In this document: positions 43,320 through 52,575 of the stretch, piece after piece | Layout: each line of letters opens with the position of its first letter | Numbering within the stretch: position 1 is the first letter of the stretch | Origin: Clostridium sp. CX1 | Lineage (GTDB): Bacteria; Bacillota; Clostridia; Clostridiales; Clostridiaceae | Direction: 5' to 3' | DNA length: 64,000 nt | Assembly: GCF_025398335.1 (NCBI RefSeq) | Contig: NZ_JAODOO010000008.1 | Location: 117,124-181,123 of the forward strand | Program-made: the position numbers and the translations under genes | Notes under the pieces: model-generated | Told to the model about the DNA's origin: nothing | Databases searched by the model: none | The model's input: only the letters and a program-made list of their open reading frames with translations

Positions 43320-43901
43320 ATGTTACAGGCGGACAATAGTTATATTCTGGATAGAAAAGATACTAAATTTAAAAAGGTAGTTAATATTCCAATTTCTTTG
43401 TTTGAATCAAAGCAAGGAAAATATTTTGTAGGTCAAACAGAGACTTTACTCGTAGGAAATGGAGCAAATGCTTGGGCTGGTTTAGTAAATCCACGTGACT
43501 CTGGCATTAACTTATATGCAAATGTATTTACTATTTCAAATTTCTCTAATGACTATTTAACTGCTGAAATATGGCTCAATACTGATCTTCCTGAAAAAGG
43601 ACGTATATCCACTAAGGTTTCTCCAACAAATACTGCTTTGAAACCTCTTCCAAGAAACAAGGTAGATATTCTATTTATAAAATCTACAACTATGGTTCCC
43701 GAAAAAGGAATTAATGTCTATAAAAGAATAGTACCACCAAATACAACATTAGTAAGTGAAGAAGATGGAAAATTTATAGAGCCTCCCGGTGGAAACTATA
43801 TGTTAATTATAAAGTCCTCAAGTTCAAAACTTGATAAAGTAGTAGTTGCATTTGGATGGTGGGAAAACCCAAGATGTGAAAAAAAATATATTGATAACTA
43901 A
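43320..43901 (+). CDS. DUF6143-like hypothetical protein
   Basis: A 193-residue soluble, beta-rich protein. The block ISLFESKQGKYFVGQTETLL, then GNGANAWAGLVNPRDSGINL and VFTISNFSN resemble the Bacillus/Clostridium family I recall as DUF6143, often seen in sporeformers. No catalytic residues can be named. The start at 43320 is used because AGGAG lies nine bases upstream; an ATG nine bases earlier is directly abutting that site. Two strong hairpins follow the gene. Confidence 0.65.
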   Translation: MLQADNSYILDRKDTKFKKVVNIPISLFESKQGKYFVGQTETLLVGNGANAWAGLVNPRDSGINLYANVFTISNFSNDYLTAEIWLNTDLPEKGRISTKVSPTNTALKPLPRNKVDILFIKSTTMVPEKGINVYKRIVPPNTTLVSEEDGKFIEPPGGNYMLIIKSSSSKLDKVVVAFGWWENPRCEKKYIDN

Positions 43902-43936
43902 GTTATAGCCACCTGTAAAAAGGGTTGCTTGGTCTA

Positions 43937-43984
43937 AGGCTATAAGCCTCTTTTTCTAGCCAGCGTCTAAAGGCGCTGGTTTTC
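43937..43984 (+). terminator. Tandem terminators after the DUF6143-like gene
   Basis: First hairpin AGGCT-ATA-AGCCT followed by CTTTTTC (43937-43956), then CCAGCG/CGCTGG with an 8-base loop followed by TTTTC (43960-43984). Confidence 0.8.
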
Positions 43985-44147
43985 ACTTTGTTCAAACCAC
44001 TTTACTCTTGTTACTTTTGCTACCCATTAATGGATAAACTTACTACAGGCTACCATTAAAAGGGTCTTCATGCTCTTTAACACTTAATTTGTCTTTCATT
44101 TAATCTTGTTTTTCTTGTATGTGTTTTCTTACAGTTGCTTCATTTAA

Positions 44148-44172
44148 TAAAAAGAGCCCTTTGCAAGGCTCT
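44148..44172 (-). terminator. Terminator of the 56-residue protein gene
   Basis: AGAGCC pairs with GGCTCT around an 8-base loop and is followed on the minus strand by TTTTATT. It touches the stop codon. Confidence 0.75.
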
Positions 44173-44341
44173 ATATAAACAGAAATATTAATATACCCAT
44201 GATAATAGTTGCAGATACAGCTAATAATACAGTTCCTGCCTCACTTTCTGGTGATGTATCATTATCGCTGGTTACTTTTTCAACTGATTGATCTATATTT
44301 TCATCTTTATCTGATTGTTCTTTAAATGTTAAGCCTGTCAT
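44171..44341 (-). CDS. Small tail-anchored hypothetical protein
   Basis: A 56-residue protein: an acidic, Ser/Asp/Glu-rich first 35 residues (KEQSDKDENIDQSVEKV and TSPESEAG) and a C-terminal membrane helix (TVLLAVSATIIMGILIFLFI). It resembles small tail-anchored proteins of sporeformers but no family was recognised. GGAGGTG precedes the ATG at 44341; a GTG five codons earlier is part of that site. Confidence 0.65.
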   Translation of the reverse strand: MTGLTFKEQSDKDENIDQSVEKVTSDNDTSPESEAGTVLLAVSATIIMGILIFLFI

Positions 44342-44861
44342 TTTATACACCTCCACAATTTACTTTATACCTAAATAAAACCCTTACCCAATGGATTTTT
44401 ATATAGAAATATGTGATTTAAGGTGCCTATTGATTTAATTGAAATCAACTGCTAACAAGACTTGTTATTTAATAATATTATATTAACTTTTCTGAATTTT
44501 GCTAATATTCCTTTTATTATTTTCTGACTTTTCTACGAATTCCGATTCACATACTCACATCTTTTTTGTAAAAAAATAAGCGCCAGTATTTCTACTAGTG
44601 CTTGATAAAGGATTTCGGGAATTCTGCTATATTTTTCTCTAAGATTTAATATCTTAGGATACTTATAATTATAAAGGGTAATTGTTACAGGACTATTACA
44701 TAATTGTTACTTTATTGTTTACTTTATAAATAACTTATCCATAGTATATAGTTTATACTGACTTTCTTTTAATACTTCTCTTCGCTAACTTTTTCATTAG
44801 TAACACTATTATTAATATAATCATATATTATTTACATATAAATTAAATTGGAGAAATTATA
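44342..44861. other. 520-base gap without a recognised gene
   Basis: AT-rich sequence between the tail-anchored gene and ytaF. The only structure seen is an 11-bp stem with one mismatch (AAGCGCCAGTA with TACTAGTGCTT, 44579-44604), followed on the minus strand by TTTTTTT. It looks like a terminator with no gene in front of it, possibly the relic of a lost minus-strand gene. Confidence 0.45.
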
Positions 44862-45485
44862 ATGCACATTCTATCAATTTTATTATTTGCTTTATCTTCA
44901 AGTAGTGATAACTTTATTATAGGGCTAGGTTATGGGGCTAAAAAAATTAAAATAAACCTTATAAGCAACTTACTTGTAGCATTTATTTCCTGTGCAGGTA
45001 CTGTTATTGCTATGTTATTTGGTAAATTACTGTGCAGTTTCATAGTCCCTAAATATGCGAATATGTCTGGAAGCTTAATATTAGTATTTTTCGGAGTTTT
45101 TATGTTATTTAATGCTTTTAACCGGAAACCAACTGAAAGTAAAGAACTTACATCTAAAAGCAACTCAAAAATAAGTGATTACAATAAGATGATTCAACAT
45201 CCAGAGATAGTAGATAAAAATGATTCTAAAACAATTGAATTGAAGGAAGCGGTTATTCTTGGAATTATTCTTTGTATAAATAATATTGGCCTAGGTATAG
45301 GTGCAAGCATAACGGGATTAAATATTTATATTACTTCTTTATCCTCGTTATTATTTAGCATCTTATTTATTAAACTTGGATGTCATTATGGCAGCTTAAT
45401 TTCACACAGCAAGTTATCTGATTACTCCGAAAACATATCTGCTATTTTAATAATCTTACTTGGTATATATGAGCTGTTTATATAG
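44862..45485 (+). CDS. YtaF-like sporulation membrane protein (MntP superfamily)
   Basis: A 207-residue membrane protein of about six helices. The N-terminal LSILLFALSSSSDNFIIGLGYG carries the conserved Asp of the MntP/YtaF family, and the second half repeats the motif in LGIILCINNIGLGIGASITGLN. YtaF proteins are annotated as sporulation membrane proteins; the MntP branch exports manganese. A hydrophilic linker (residues ~90-125) separates the halves. TTGGAG precedes the ATG. Confidence 0.85.
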   Translation: MHILSILLFALSSSSDNFIIGLGYGAKKIKINLISNLLVAFISCAGTVIAMLFGKLLCSFIVPKYANMSGSLILVFFGVFMLFNAFNRKPTESKELTSKSNSKISDYNKMIQHPEIVDKNDSKTIELKEAVILGIILCINNIGLGIGASITGLNIYITSLSSLLFSILFIKLGCHYGSLISHSKLSDYSENISAILIILLGIYELFI

Positions 45486-45521
45486 GATTCACAAATTGTA
45501 ATATTATTAGGAATAAGATTT

Positions 45522-45599
45522 TTATTTCATAATATAAGAAAATTAATACAACCTTAATCTTCTCATATTATGAAATAAATGAGAGCCTTTTGAGCTCTC
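45522..45599. terminator. Convergent hairpins between ytaF-like and cell-wall hydrolase genes
   Basis: A 19-bp stem with one mismatch (45522-45540 with 45560-45578), then a separate 6-bp GC-richer hairpin GAGAGC/GCTCTC (45581-45599). The latter is followed on the minus strand by ATTTATTTC and fits the gene at 45605. The larger stem probably ends ytaF. Confidence 0.7.
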
Positions 45600-45604
45600 T
45601 AATG

Positions 45605-46531
45605 CTATTTTAAAATCTTATTCCAATCTACTTCTCGAATAACTCCATCTGCTCCAGAGGCACTCCAGATACCTGCTGTTACTTGCCACTGTTTAACCTT
45701 CTCTACGGTATTATTATCAAATACCCCAGACTTTGGTGATATACCTATAAACCACTGAATAAATTTGGTTGCTATTATATTAATTGTCCAACCTGCTCCA
45801 ATAGTTGGCTTAGAAGTGATTGAATTTAAGGCACTTACTAAACTGGTATCTATGCTTTCACCACTTGGTAAATCTACTATATATCTAAATTGCTTTATGG
45901 CTGCTTTGGTGTTAGCATCTAATTCACCTGTGGCATTTGATTCTCCAGCAGCCAGACAGCTAAGCCTTTGCAGGTCATGTTGAATTTCCCTGATAAAGTC
46001 ACTATTACTCCCTGAGTTTGTTTTATTTGTTATATTACCGCTATTTAACAATTGACTTAGTAAGCTTAATAATTTACTGGCATAGTTTTTATCACTAGCC
46101 CAATTACCATTGCCTAGATTCTCAATATTAGGAGCGATACCCCTAGCTACATACTTAAACCTTGGATCTATTACTGATTGTCCTTGCGGTAATGGTTTAT
46201 TAGTGCAATAAGCATATAAATGTTGTACATGGCACTTAACACCTTCATCTTCTGTGCTAAAGCTTAAAGCTTGTCTTCTTCCATTTCCATCAATTGCACC
46301 TAGTCCACAAAAGTTATTCATATCTAAGGTGGTTATTGAGGTATTTGAATATCTTAAAAAATTTGTTTCCAAACACATTTGAACCCAAATACATTCAAGC
46401 CTTATACCATAAATATCACAATACTTCTTATAAACATTTGCTAATGCTGGAGCATTAGGATTTTGTTTCCTTAAAAATGCTTCACACTGATCCACTGTGA
46501 CAGTTGATTGTCCAATTATTGGTGTAGCCAT
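45605..46531 (-). CDS. Probable cell-wall hydrolase with glucosaminidase-like and peptidoglycan-binding-like domains
   Basis: A 308-residue protein. Residues ~15-165 resemble the bacterial mannosyl-glycoprotein glucosaminidase (FlgJ-like) fold: QMCLETNFLRYSN supplies the catalytic-type Glu and NNFCGLGAIDG with DEGVKCHVQHLYAY match the family. The C-terminal part has a peptidoglycan-binding-like repeat (REIQHDLQRLS to AAIKQFRYIVDL) and a second one near the end (DNNTVEKVKQWQV). There is no signal peptide, so export or release could need holin-like or spore-related lysis. The ribosome binding site is AAGGGAAG. Confidence 0.78.
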   Translation of the reverse strand: MATPIIGQSTVTVDQCEAFLRKQNPNAPALANVYKKYCDIYGIRLECIWVQMCLETNFLRYSNTSITTLDMNNFCGLGAIDGNGRRQALSFSTEDEGVKCHVQHLYAYCTNKPLPQGQSVIDPRFKYVARGIAPNIENLGNGNWASDKNYASKLLSLLSQLLNSGNITNKTNSGSNSDFIREIQHDLQRLSCLAAGESNATGELDANTKAAIKQFRYIVDLPSGESIDTSLVSALNSITSKPTIGAGWTINIIATKFIQWFIGISPKSGVFDNNTVEKVKQWQVTAGIWSASGADGVIREVDWNKILK

Positions 46532-46667
46532 TAAAACACTTCCCTTATCAATTCTCTAATCTGTTGTTATATATTATTTATACCTATCCTAATTTGTGTT
46601 TTACAGGGAATTATTTTCTTAATAAGATTTTTTTATTTTAGAAATATTCATATACTATTTAACTCAC

Positions 46668-48005
46668 TTAATTTTTAATAAGTTCAATATCTTCTGGTTG
46701 TACATAGACAAGATTATTTCCAAGTACAAATTGATAACCATTTTCTGTTTTTTGTATATAATATAAAGGTCCTATATTTTGAGATGTTTTCATTATGCAT
46801 TGCTTGACACCCTTGTCTATAGTATATATAGATGCACTTTCTTTTACTTTTATCTTATCTGCAGATATAATTTCAAGAGTGATAAAAGGTTCCTTATAAG
46901 TTTTCTCTAAATATTTAACTGGAATATAATAATCTTTTGAAGATCTTTCCTTTGACTTAGAAGAATCTTCTACTGTAACAGAAAAGTACACTTTGTCCCC
47001 CCTTACATCTGTCAAGTTAAGAGAAAAACCCTCTGATATCGTTCCCACCTGTTTATCTGTAGACCCATCGAAAAGAGGTACATTCTTAAATTCCCCTGAC
47101 ACAACATAAGCATTAGCTTGTTGCCTTATTGGATCTTCTGCAGCTACGTCCCCTTTAATGGTAAAATTCATACGATACATAGCTCCTTTACTTGCTGTAT
47201 TTTTTTGTGGGCTTATTTTATCGGAAATAAAAAGACAATAGCTTTCTCCTGCTGAGTACTTTTCTATAGGAATTACTCTAACTGTTCTTTTATCTTCTCC
47301 AGCAACAAGTTCTGTTTGAATCTTTTTACCACTACTGTCTCTTACATAAACTGTATCACTGTTAACATCCTCTTTAGAAATATCTTTTTTAAAGGTAATG
47401 AGCCACTCTTTATTTTCAGAAACATCTTCCCAAGATTTTAATTCATTCCATCCCTTTTCTGTCAACTCTGCAGAATTTACTAGTGGCGATATTTCTCTAC
47501 CACTGTCTGTTATTACCTTAACATTTGGAGTTCCCTGTGCAAATTTTAAAATAATAAAAGGATATGTCACTGCCTCTCCTACCATCATATCTGGTTGCGG
47601 TTTTGTTTCTTCTATGGTTATTTGAGAAATCCCCTCTATATCTTCAGTGGAAATCAGCTTAATTCCGTATCCCGTTGTGTTTCTCTGTCCTAGGGAAATC
47701 ATTACATAGATATTAGAATCCTTTATACCGTATTTTTCATTATCGAAAACATAATATCCTCTCTGCAACTTAAGTTTTTCAATTTCATCTGAAAAACTTC
47801 CAAATACAGTTTGTACTTCTTTCTCATTCAATACATATGGTTTTAATTGATTTGTTGTTATTCCCTGCTCTGAAGTAATTGGAGCATAAATCACCTTTGA
47901 TGTTGGTATAGTGCCAATTCCTTCAGCCTTTGTCATGCCTGGTGATGCTATAGCTGAAACAATAGTTAAAATCAATGTTAAAATTGATATGTTTTTCTTA
48001 TTCAT
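46668..48005 (-). CDS. Secreted protein with PrcB-like and Ig-like regions
   Basis: A 445-residue exported protein with a signal peptide (~1-27, cleavage near TKAEG). Residues ~65-155 resemble the PrcB C-terminal domain (GYYVFDNEKYG, TGYGIKLIST, TYPFIILKF). The middle (~190-290) resembles a SbsA-type Ig-like domain (ITFKKDISKEDVNSDTVYV, RVIPIEKYSAGESYCL). The C-terminal third is unassigned and may be SH3-like. A surface role is likely; no catalytic site seen. AGGAGG precedes the ATG. Confidence 0.75.
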   Translation of the reverse strand: MNKKNISILTLILTIVSAIASPGMTKAEGIGTIPTSKVIYAPITSEQGITTNQLKPYVLNEKEVQTVFGSFSDEIEKLKLQRGYYVFDNEKYGIKDSNIYVMISLGQRNTTGYGIKLISTEDIEGISQITIEETKPQPDMMVGEAVTYPFIILKFAQGTPNVKVITDSGREISPLVNSAELTEKGWNELKSWEDVSENKEWLITFKKDISKEDVNSDTVYVRDSSGKKIQTELVAGEDKRTVRVIPIEKYSAGESYCLFISDKISPQKNTASKGAMYRMNFTIKGDVAAEDPIRQQANAYVVSGEFKNVPLFDGSTDKQVGTISEGFSLNLTDVRGDKVYFSVTVEDSSKSKERSSKDYYIPVKYLEKTYKEPFITLEIISADKIKVKESASIYTIDKGVKQCIMKTSQNIGPLYYIQKTENGYQFVLGNNLVYVQPEDIELIKN

Positions 48006-48145
48006 GTTTAAACCTCCTAAATTTGACTATCTCATATATTTAGACGTACAGTAATTCTCTTTTGCTTCAAAAATTTCATAAATACTTTTTCTTTAAAAGA
48101 AAATAATAATTTTATTAATAAAATTTTATTTTAGGGGGAAAAACT

Positions 48146-49159
48146 ATGAGTTCAGAATATGACGAAAAAAATCTTGGAATAAGCTCCTCAGAAATTTCAC
48201 AACTATGGATTACTTATATTGCCAATTCTATGAGTAACTGCGTGCTTTCATACTTTTTAGAAACTGCTGAAGATCCTGAGGTTTCTTGAGTAGTAAAATA
48301 TGCATTGAATTTATCCGGTAACTATATGTCTATTATTAAAGATATCTTAAGCAAAGACAACTTTCCTATTCCAGAGGGTTTTTCAGAAGAAGATGTTAAC
48401 TTAAAAGCTAAGAAACTATTTTCTGATGTTTTTATGCTCCGTTACATGAAATACTTAACAGAACTTGGATTGATTAATTACGGTATGTCTCTAACATTTT
48501 GTCCTAGGAAAGATATCCGTGAGCTTTTCACCTATTGCATAGATACTACATCAAAGCTTTCTAATATGCTTGATGATGTAGAACTTAAAAAAGGTGTATA
48601 TGTACACTATCCTCATATACCTACACCAGATAAGATAGAGTTTGTAACTAAGAAAAGTTTTCTAACTGGATTATTACCAGAGAAAAGACCATTAAATTCT
48701 TCAGAAATCACAAATATATTTCACGATATTAAAGTAGTTTCTCTAACAAGAGCCTTAACTCTCGGCTTTAATCAAGTAACTAAGTCGGAACAAGTTAAAA
48801 ACTTTCTTTCTAAAGGGCTAGACTTATCTACAAGTCATATAGAAGCACTTAGTCCTCTACTTAGTGAAAGTGATTTACCAATACCTATGACTTTGGAAGC
48901 TGAAGTACTTGACTCTAAAGAAGCTCCTTTTTCTGATAAGCTTATAATGTTTCATATAGTTTCTATAATGGGATACAAAACTGCAATATTTGGTATCTCC
49001 ATGGCAGTTAGTATGAGATCTGATATCTATGCCACTTATGCTAAAATTGCATCAGACATAGGTGGATATGCAAAGGATGGAATGGATATTATGATTAAAG
49101 AGGGGTGGCTAGAAAAAAATCCAGAAGCTGTTGATAGAAAGAAACTAGCAAAACTTTAG
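48146..49159 (+). pseudogene. DUF3231-family gene interrupted by an in-frame TGA
   Basis: One continuous frame of 337 codons reads as a DUF3231 (spore-coat-linked in Bacillus) protein, but codon 48 (48287-48289) is TGA. The first 47 residues (ISSSEISQLWITYIANSMSN, then VLSYFLETAEDPEVS) are the normal family N-terminus with AGGGGG before the ATG. After the stop the frame continues without loss (VVKYALNLSGNYMSII) through the typical repeat. A single base change such as CGA to TGA would explain it. A shorter product could start at TTG 48305 but lacks a ribosome binding site. A terminator follows. Confidence 0.82.
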
Positions 49160-49164
49160 AAATT

Positions 49165-49197
49165 AAGGTGACAGTTTCACCTGCCACCTTTTCTTTC
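49165..49197 (+). terminator. Terminator of the DUF3231 pseudogene
   Basis: AAGGTGACAG pairs with CTGCCACCTT (one mismatch) around TTTCAC and is followed by TTCTTTC. Confidence 0.75.
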
Positions 49198-49272
49198 ATT
49201 TACATGAAATTTTTATCATTCTTTAATTTACACCAAAATTATAGAGTCACTTAATCTTTCTATATTAACATT

Positions 49273-51651
49273 TTACACCTGGGTAGAATTAAAAGACTCT
49301 TCAATAGCTGTCTTTGGGATTACTAACTGTTCTAATTTAGGCAAAGATATTCCTAAAGTTTCTTTAATAACCTCCTCAATAGTTCCCACCGGTATAATTT
49401 GTAATTCTTTTTTTACTTCCTCAGGCACGTCTTTAAGATCCAATTCATTATCTTTTGGAATTAGTGCTTTCTTTATTCCAGCTCTTTCAGCAGCTAATAA
49501 TTTTTCCTTCAAGCCTCCAATAGCTAATACAGCTCCTCTTAAAGTTAGCTCTCCAGTCATAGCAAGCTTTGAATCTACTTTTATACCTGTAGCAAGTGAA
49601 GCTAGTGCAGTGAATAAAGCAATTCCTGCAGAAGGGCCGTCCTTCGGAACAGCACCGGAAGGCACGTGAATATGAAGATCCTTTTCCTTAAAGTTAAAAC
49701 TGTTAACTGGCAGCCTTGATTTCAATAGACTTAGTGAAATTCTAGCAGATTCCTTCATTACCTCTCCTAACTTTCCAGTTAAAATAACTTGTCCACTTCC
49801 TGGCATGTCTGTAGCTTCAATAAATAGTATTTCTCCCCCAACTGGTGTCCAAGCAAGCCCAGTTACAACTCCCGGTGGATTATCTATTTGAGCTTTATCA
49901 TGTCTGGAAACCTGTCTTCCTAATATCTCCTCTAATTGTCCTTCTGAAACCCTGAAAGGTAATTCTACTTTTTGAGATACAATTTTTTCTGAAGCATATC
50001 TTGCCACAGCAGATATTTGCTTTTTCAATCCTCTAACTCCTGCTTCTAAAGTGTAGTTGCTGATTATTTTCTTTAATGTTTCATCTTCTATCTGTAGTTG
50101 CTCTTCTGTTAAGCCATGGTCCTGAAGCACTGAAGATATTAAGTGATTTTTTCCTATATAGAACTTTTCATTAGTTGTATAGCTGGATATTTGAATAATC
50201 TCCATTCTATCTAGGAGAGGACCAGGTATACCGTTAAGAGAATTAGCAGTAGCGATAAAGAATACCTCTGACAAATCATAAGGAACATTTAAGTAATGAT
50301 CTGTAAAGCTGTCATTTTGTTCTGGATCTAGAACTTCTAACAGGGCACTTGATGGATCACCATTATAGCCACTTACCAGTTTATCTATCTCATCTAAAAC
50401 CATAACTGGATTTTTTACTCCTGCTCTTTTAATAGCTTGAATTATTCTGCCTGGCATAGCTCCAACATAAGTTTTACGATGGCCCCTAATTTCTGCTTCA
50501 TCTCGAAGGCCACCTAAACTTAAACGGACATATTTTCTATCAAGTGCTTCTGCAATGCTCTTTCCAAGGCTTGTCTTTCCTGTTCCTGGAGGTCCAACAA
50601 GTAACAAGATAGAACCTTTCTTATCTTTTTTTAGCTTCATAACTGCAAGATGCTGTAATATCCTTTCCTTCACTTTTTCTAATCCATAGTGTTGTTCCTC
50701 AAGAACAGCTCTTGATTCTGACAAGTCAATATCCTTTGTTTCCCCTTCTTTCCAAGGAAGCTGCACAAGTAACTCTAAATAGTTACGTATGATGTTATAG
50801 TCAGAACTATTAGGACTTTGACTCTCTAGTTTACTTAATTCTTCTAAAGCAACCTCCCTAACCTCTTTAGGCATTTGGGCATCTTCTATTTTCTTAACAT
50901 AGTCTTGCTCCTTGCTAGAATCTTTATCCTCATTTAATTCTTTCTGAATAGCCTTTAGTTGCTCTCTTAGCACAGATTCTCTATAGTTTTTATTAGCTTT
51001 TTCTGAAAGCTTTTCTGCTATCTCAAATTGAAACTTAAGAGCTTCCCTTTGTCTCAAAAGGTAGTCCATGAATTTCAAACTTCTTTCCTTTACAGATTGA
51101 ATATTAATTAATTCATATTTTTTATCATTAGAAAGAGACATAAACTGAGCTAAATATCCCATTAGTCTATTTAAATCATCTATCTCTTCAATGGACTTTA
51201 TGAATATATCTGAACCCTTAAAGTGCTCACTCATCTCATAGGTAAGTTCCTTTATACCTTCAATCATTTCTTCTATATTTTCTTCTGTTAAGTCCATAAT
51301 GTCTGAAGCTATGTTATATTCCCCTTGAATAAAATCATTCTCAATTATGATATTCTTAACTTCTGTACGTTCTAATACTTTAATTTTGATTTGGTGGCTT
51401 GATTCTAATTTTTCTATACTATTAACTTTAAACAAAACACCGATTGGATAAAAGTTTTCTTCTTTTAATTCCTTTTTATTAAAATTTTCTTTTAAGGGTA
51501 GAGCAATATTTATCATATCCTCATTCTGCAAATGCTGAAGTTCTCTTTCACTAAAGTGGTTAAGTTTAAGAGTATGTTCCATGTTAGGTAATAAAATAGC
51601 TTCTGAAATAGGAACTATCATTGCGAATTTACTTTTTTCAATATTCATCAT
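49273..51651 (-). CDS. lon: ATP-dependent protease Lon
   Basis: A 792-residue LonA protease. The N-terminal substrate domain covers about 1-200, a coiled coil follows, and the AAA+ module has Walker A GPPGTGKT at 353-360 and Walker B VMVLDEIDKL. The protease domain has the Ser-Lys dyad S674 (KDGPSAGIA) and K717 (GGLKEKLLAA). It degrades misfolded and regulatory proteins. The start is the first of two adjacent ATGs preceded by AAAGGAG; an upstream frame extension has no site. A palindrome between promoter and ribosome binding site matches one at the neighbouring tetR gene. Confidence 0.95.
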   Translation of the reverse strand: MMNIEKSKFAMIVPISEAILLPNMEHTLKLNHFSERELQHLQNEDMINIALPLKENFNKKELKEENFYPIGVLFKVNSIEKLESSHQIKIKVLERTEVKNIIIENDFIQGEYNIASDIMDLTEENIEEMIEGIKELTYEMSEHFKGSDIFIKSIEEIDDLNRLMGYLAQFMSLSNDKKYELINIQSVKERSLKFMDYLLRQREALKFQFEIAEKLSEKANKNYRESVLREQLKAIQKELNEDKDSSKEQDYVKKIEDAQMPKEVREVALEELSKLESQSPNSSDYNIIRNYLELLVQLPWKEGETKDIDLSESRAVLEEQHYGLEKVKERILQHLAVMKLKKDKKGSILLLVGPPGTGKTSLGKSIAEALDRKYVRLSLGGLRDEAEIRGHRKTYVGAMPGRIIQAIKRAGVKNPVMVLDEIDKLVSGYNGDPSSALLEVLDPEQNDSFTDHYLNVPYDLSEVFFIATANSLNGIPGPLLDRMEIIQISSYTTNEKFYIGKNHLISSVLQDHGLTEEQLQIEDETLKKIISNYTLEAGVRGLKKQISAVARYASEKIVSQKVELPFRVSEGQLEEILGRQVSRHDKAQIDNPPGVVTGLAWTPVGGEILFIEATDMPGSGQVILTGKLGEVMKESARISLSLLKSRLPVNSFNFKEKDLHIHVPSGAVPKDGPSAGIALFTALASLATGIKVDSKLAMTGELTLRGAVLAIGGLKEKLLAAERAGIKKALIPKDNELDLKDVPEEVKKELQIIPVGTIEEVIKETLGISLPKLEQLVIPKTAIEESFNSTQV

Positions 51652-51676
51652 ACTGTTTTCACTCCTTTTATAGTTT

Positions 51677-51692
51677 AAATGAATGCTCATTT
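51677..51692 (-). promoter_or_regulatory. Operator-like palindrome before lon
   Basis: AAATGAATGCTCATTT overlaps the probable transcription start of lon, just downstream of TATAAT (51698-51693, minus strand). It matches the motif within the tetR promoter at 52411-52426 in 14 of 16 positions (AAATGAATGNNCATTT on one strand). Confidence 0.55.
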
Positions 51693-51710
51693 AATTATAT
51701 TTCAACTAAT

Positions 51711-51756
51711 AGCGAGAGTATTCTGTGCTTATATCTTACACAAAATCAGTCTCGCT
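51711..51756. repeat. Long inverted repeat upstream of lon
   Basis: AGCGAGA ... TCTCGCT at the outside, extended by ATT-TGTG/CACA-AAT inside, form an 18-bp imperfect stem with a 10-base loop. It is GC-richer than its surroundings and has no T-run. It could be an operator or the end of the tetR transcript. Confidence 0.55.
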
Positions 51757-51820
51757 TCAACAAATAATCATATTACCAAGAGAAAGAAACTTAATCTAAT
51801 GGTTAATAGTTTTTAAATAA

Positions 51821-52384
51821 TTATAGAAGAAGAGTATACTGTATAATACTAATCATTTCCTCAAGCATTTTTATTTTTTCTTCTTCCTCTAAACAGGGAT
51901 TAATAGCTATTGATTTTATTGGTGAAAAAATTATAGCAGTTAAGTTATCACTATGAAAATTCTTAATAATCTTTTTTTCTTTCATTTGTTCTAAGGACTG
52001 CTTTAAGGCCTCACTGCCCTTCTCCTTTTTGCATCTATTGGCTAAAGCAGGACAACTAGAAAACTGATCCACAAACCTAAATATTTCTTCATGTTCCTCT
52101 ATATAATTGTAATAACTTCTAATAAATACTTCGATAAGTTCTCTCCCACTGATTCCCTCATAAATTTTACTGAGTAAATGACTATATATTTCTTCAGAAT
52201 ATTCCTGATAGATTTTATGTAACATAATTTCTTTATTTTCGTAATAAACATAAACTGTTGCTGGAGAAACTCCGGCTTTCTTTGCTATCTTTGAAATAGA
52301 TGTACCATGAAACCCTTCTTCTAATATCAGTTTGATAACTGCTTCTTTTATATTTTTCTGCTTTTCATCATCTTTTTTTCTCAT
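51821..52384 (-). CDS. TetR-family regulator
   Basis: A 187-residue TetR-type repressor. The N-terminal helix-turn-helix spans ~10-55 (EAVIKLILEEGFHGTSISKIAKKAGVSPATVYVYYENKEIML), followed by an all-helical ligand domain with two Cys (C104-type SCPALANRC). Ligand unknown. It lies directly upstream of lon on the same strand, and both promoters carry AAATGAATGNNCATTT, so it probably represses itself and lon. AGGGGTGAG precedes the ATG. Confidence 0.88.
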   Translation of the reverse strand: MRKKDDEKQKNIKEAVIKLILEEGFHGTSISKIAKKAGVSPATVYVYYENKEIMLHKIYQEYSEEIYSHLLSKIYEGISGRELIEVFIRSYYNYIEEHEEIFRFVDQFSSCPALANRCKKEKGSEALKQSLEQMKEKKIIKNFHSDNLTAIIFSPIKSIAINPCLEEEEKIKMLEEMISIIQYTLLL

Positions 52385-52405
52385 TTACTCACCCCTAGTA
52401 TATAT

Positions 52406-52434
52406 ATACTAAATGTTCATTCATTTATTGTCAA
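52406..52434 (-). promoter_or_regulatory. tetR promoter with operator between -35 and -10
   Basis: On the minus strand TTGACA (52434-52429), a 17-base spacer and TAGTAT (52411-52406). The spacer contains the palindrome at 52411-52426 (AAATGTTCATTCATTT on the plus strand), exactly where a repressor would block polymerase. Confidence 0.65.
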
Positions 52435-52489
52435 GAAAAATATCAATAATTTTTATTATTTAGAAATTAATCTTTTTATCTAAAATCCA

Positions 52490-52538
52490 AAGATGTTGTT
52501 TATAAGCCAATTTTATTTATACCTATAAACAACATCTT
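52490..52538 (-). terminator. Terminator of the MobB-like gene
   Basis: A 15-bp perfect stem (52490-52504 with 52524-52538) with a 19-base loop. The downstream T-run on the minus strand is weak (TTTGGATTTT). Confidence 0.6.
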
Positions 52539-52575
52539 ATTTTATAGACTTTCCTTTCTCAACTCTTTTCTTTTG

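Noticed and set aside
48287..48289. TGA in the DUF3231 gene as a selenocysteine codon
   Set aside because: The family has no Cys/Sec at that position and I see no SECIS-like hairpin directly after the codon; a nonsense mutation is simpler.
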